A DNA stretch of 64,000 nt from contig JBFNJI010000003.1 in assembly GCA_040793985.1 (NCBI GenBank), positions 496,001 through 560,000 of the forward strand. The letters run 5' to 3'. Below, in pieces: positions 62,942-64,000 of this stretch. Source of the stretch: Thiodiazotropha sp040793985. GTDB lineage: Bacteria > Pseudomonadota > Gammaproteobacteria > Chromatiales > Chromatiaceae. The translations under genes were made by a program, and so were the position numbers. The stretch's first letter is position 1; the number at the start of each line of letters is the position of its first letter. Under the pieces are notes generated by a model. That model was not told the origin of the DNA, searched no databases, and saw only the letters and a program-made list of their open reading frames with translations.

Positions 62942-63207
62942 AGCTCGTTATGCCTGTTGGGTGGAGTCGGTGACTGAAGGATAAATATACGATACACCCT
63001 GGCGTCGACTGCGTCCCGAAATACCATGAAAGTTAACAATTCCGCCGGCTAGATCTTCAGGGTGTCCTGATCATATCATCACTGCCTAGCCTGCCAGGAG
63101 GCAGTGGCGCTACCGGAGCATCGGCTCGCTGCAAGCAAGGAGGTGGAGTGGCTGCTGGCGGGATCTTTGATTGTGTAAGGTCAGAATTGACAGCCGTAAA
63201 AAATGTT

Positions 63208-64000
63208 TTACCCTGCCATGGCCTCTATTGGGAATTGGGCACGAATTTCGACACCGGTCCCGCTGCTGGTGTCGATTTCCAGTTTTCCCTGAATCGAGGC
63301 CGCCCTTTCACGCATGCTCATCAGTCCGATCCCGAGTTTTTGCTGAATTTTGGACAGATCGAAACCGATCCCGTTATCAACAATACTGAGATGGATCGAC
63401 TCGTCCTCTAGCCTGAGAGAAATTCTGATACGGCTGGCCTGAGCGTACTTCACCGCATTGTTCAGGGATTCCTGCACGATGCGGTAAATGGCGCTTCGAT
63501 AGGCTACGGGGATCTGCTCTTCTTCGATATTGAAGCTGGTTACCATAACCAGTTCTGGGGCGGCCCTTGAGATCTGCCTGCATTGCCATGAGATAGCGGC
63601 GAGGATACCGAGATCGTCAAGTATGGCAGGGCGAATGGCGCAGCATAGGGATCTGACTTCACCAATTGCCTCCTGAACCAGGAGCGAAAGCTGTTCCAGC
63701 GATGCCTTGTGCTTACTGATAGGTTGGCCGCTGTCCTGGTTGCCCTCGAAGCCGTTGATGCATTGGTTTACCTGCAATCCGATCGTAGTCAATAGCTGCC
63801 CAAGGCCGTCATGAAGTTCGCGTGACAGTCGCTTTCTCTCCGCTTCTTCAGTGATCGCTGATGGTGAGGAGAGGCTCTTATATTCCACCAGGTGTTTGAT
63901 CTTGTCTCCTGGAGCGGTAGCAGTGTTGAGCGTTTGTTTGCTGCTTAAAACCGGGAGCAGGGAGTGTATATTCGGTTTTTGTTGTGGTTTTTTTTTGGCT
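63208..64000 (-). CDS. NarX/LiaS-type histidine kinase, partial at the window edge
   Basis: The end of a sensor kinase. The HisKA_3 dimerisation helix contains ERKRLSRELHDGLGQ with the phosphorylated histidine; the HATPase domain has the N box in RIVQESLNNAVKYA, DNGIGFD and GIGLMSMRERA. A GTG at 63888 is the first normal start, but the frame stays open to base 64000 with KPNIHSLLPVLSSKQ upstream, so the gene may begin outside the window with its sensor part. An AGGAG sits near 63909 without a good start codon after it. The response regulator is not visible. Confidence 0.85.
   Translation of the reverse strand, partial: AKKKPQQKPNIHSLLPVLSSKQTLNTATAPGDKIKHLVEYKSLSSPSAITEEAERKRLSRELHDGLGQLLTTIGLQVNQCINGFEGNQDSGQPISKHKASLEQLSLLVQEAIGEVRSLCCAIRPAILDDLGILAAISWQCRQISRAAPELVMVTSFNIEEEQIPVAYRSAIYRIVQESLNNAVKYAQASRIRISLRLEDESIHLSIVDNGIGFDLSKIQQKLGIGLMSMRERAASIQGKLEIDTSSGTGVEIRAQFPIEAMAG

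Noticed and set aside
1..64000. CRISPR arrays, insertion sequences, prophage, rRNA genes, integration at the tRNA
   Set aside because: No regularly spaced repeats, transposase or integrase motifs, or rRNA-like sequence were seen, and no duplicated tRNA end lies downstream of tRNA-Met.

Overview
This 64 kb window comes from a gammaproteobacterial chromosome with fairly high G+C. Several blocks keep a gene order familiar from Pseudomonas and from purple or sulfur-oxidising Gammaproteobacteria: rpoH-ftsX-ftsE-ftsY facing two M16 peptidases-rsmD-coaD-ferredoxin-ggt, and yihY facing arsC-wrbA-hda. The mix of bio, TRAP, Amt, SoxW-like thioredoxin and many c-di-GMP proteins suggests a free-living or symbiotic sulfur-oxidiser-type lineage, but no gene here proves the genus. 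I see no phage, insertion sequence, CRISPR array or rRNA operon.

Layout. 0-5.4 kb: comF facing a complete biotin operon bioBFHCD. 5.4-10 kb: a large PAS-PAS-GGDEF-EAL-CZB sensor and a glutamine amidotransferase. 10-20 kb: heat-shock sigma factor, cell division/secretion genes ftsXEY, an M16 peptidase pair, rsmD, coaD, ferredoxin, gamma-glutamyltransferase. 20-25 kb: an OprI/Lpp-like lipoprotein convergent with an L,D-transpeptidase, a ParA-like/STAS pair, ychF, tRNA-Met and an unrecognised coiled-coil protein. 25-35 kb: amt, a QueD-like gene, a phosphopantetheinyl transferase, an EamA exporter behind an apparent transcription attenuator, and a TRAP transporter cluster (TatT, DctP, cupin, DctQ, DctM). 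35-43 kb: AGCS symporter, DegS-like protease, bolA, hda, wrbA, arsC, yihY and a PilZ-type protein. 43-47 kb: a five-gene operon of two periplasmic thioredoxins, TolC, a membrane fusion protein and acylphosphatase. 47-57 kb: sfsA, cpdA, oxyR, an aldolase/dehydrogenase fusion with a nucleoside transporter, fabA, proS and small genes. 57-64 kb: a decayed Cache-GGDEF gene, ilvI-ilvH-ilvC, a DUF533 protein and a NarX-type kinase running to the window edge.

Most of the window is core metabolism and cell maintenance. The signals that go beyond ordinary gene content are regulatory: a CIRCE operator lying across the rpoH promoter, and a leader before the EamA exporter in which a 9-base duplication can form a terminator or an antiterminator. 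Other points of interest are the c-di-GMP theme (zinc-binding CZB domain, PilZ-type receptor, decayed cyclase), the lipoprotein/transpeptidase pair, and an envelope operon with an outer-membrane channel and adaptor but no pump. I did not find a clearly new multi-gene defence or biosynthetic system. All family calls are from reading the sequence, with no database search.
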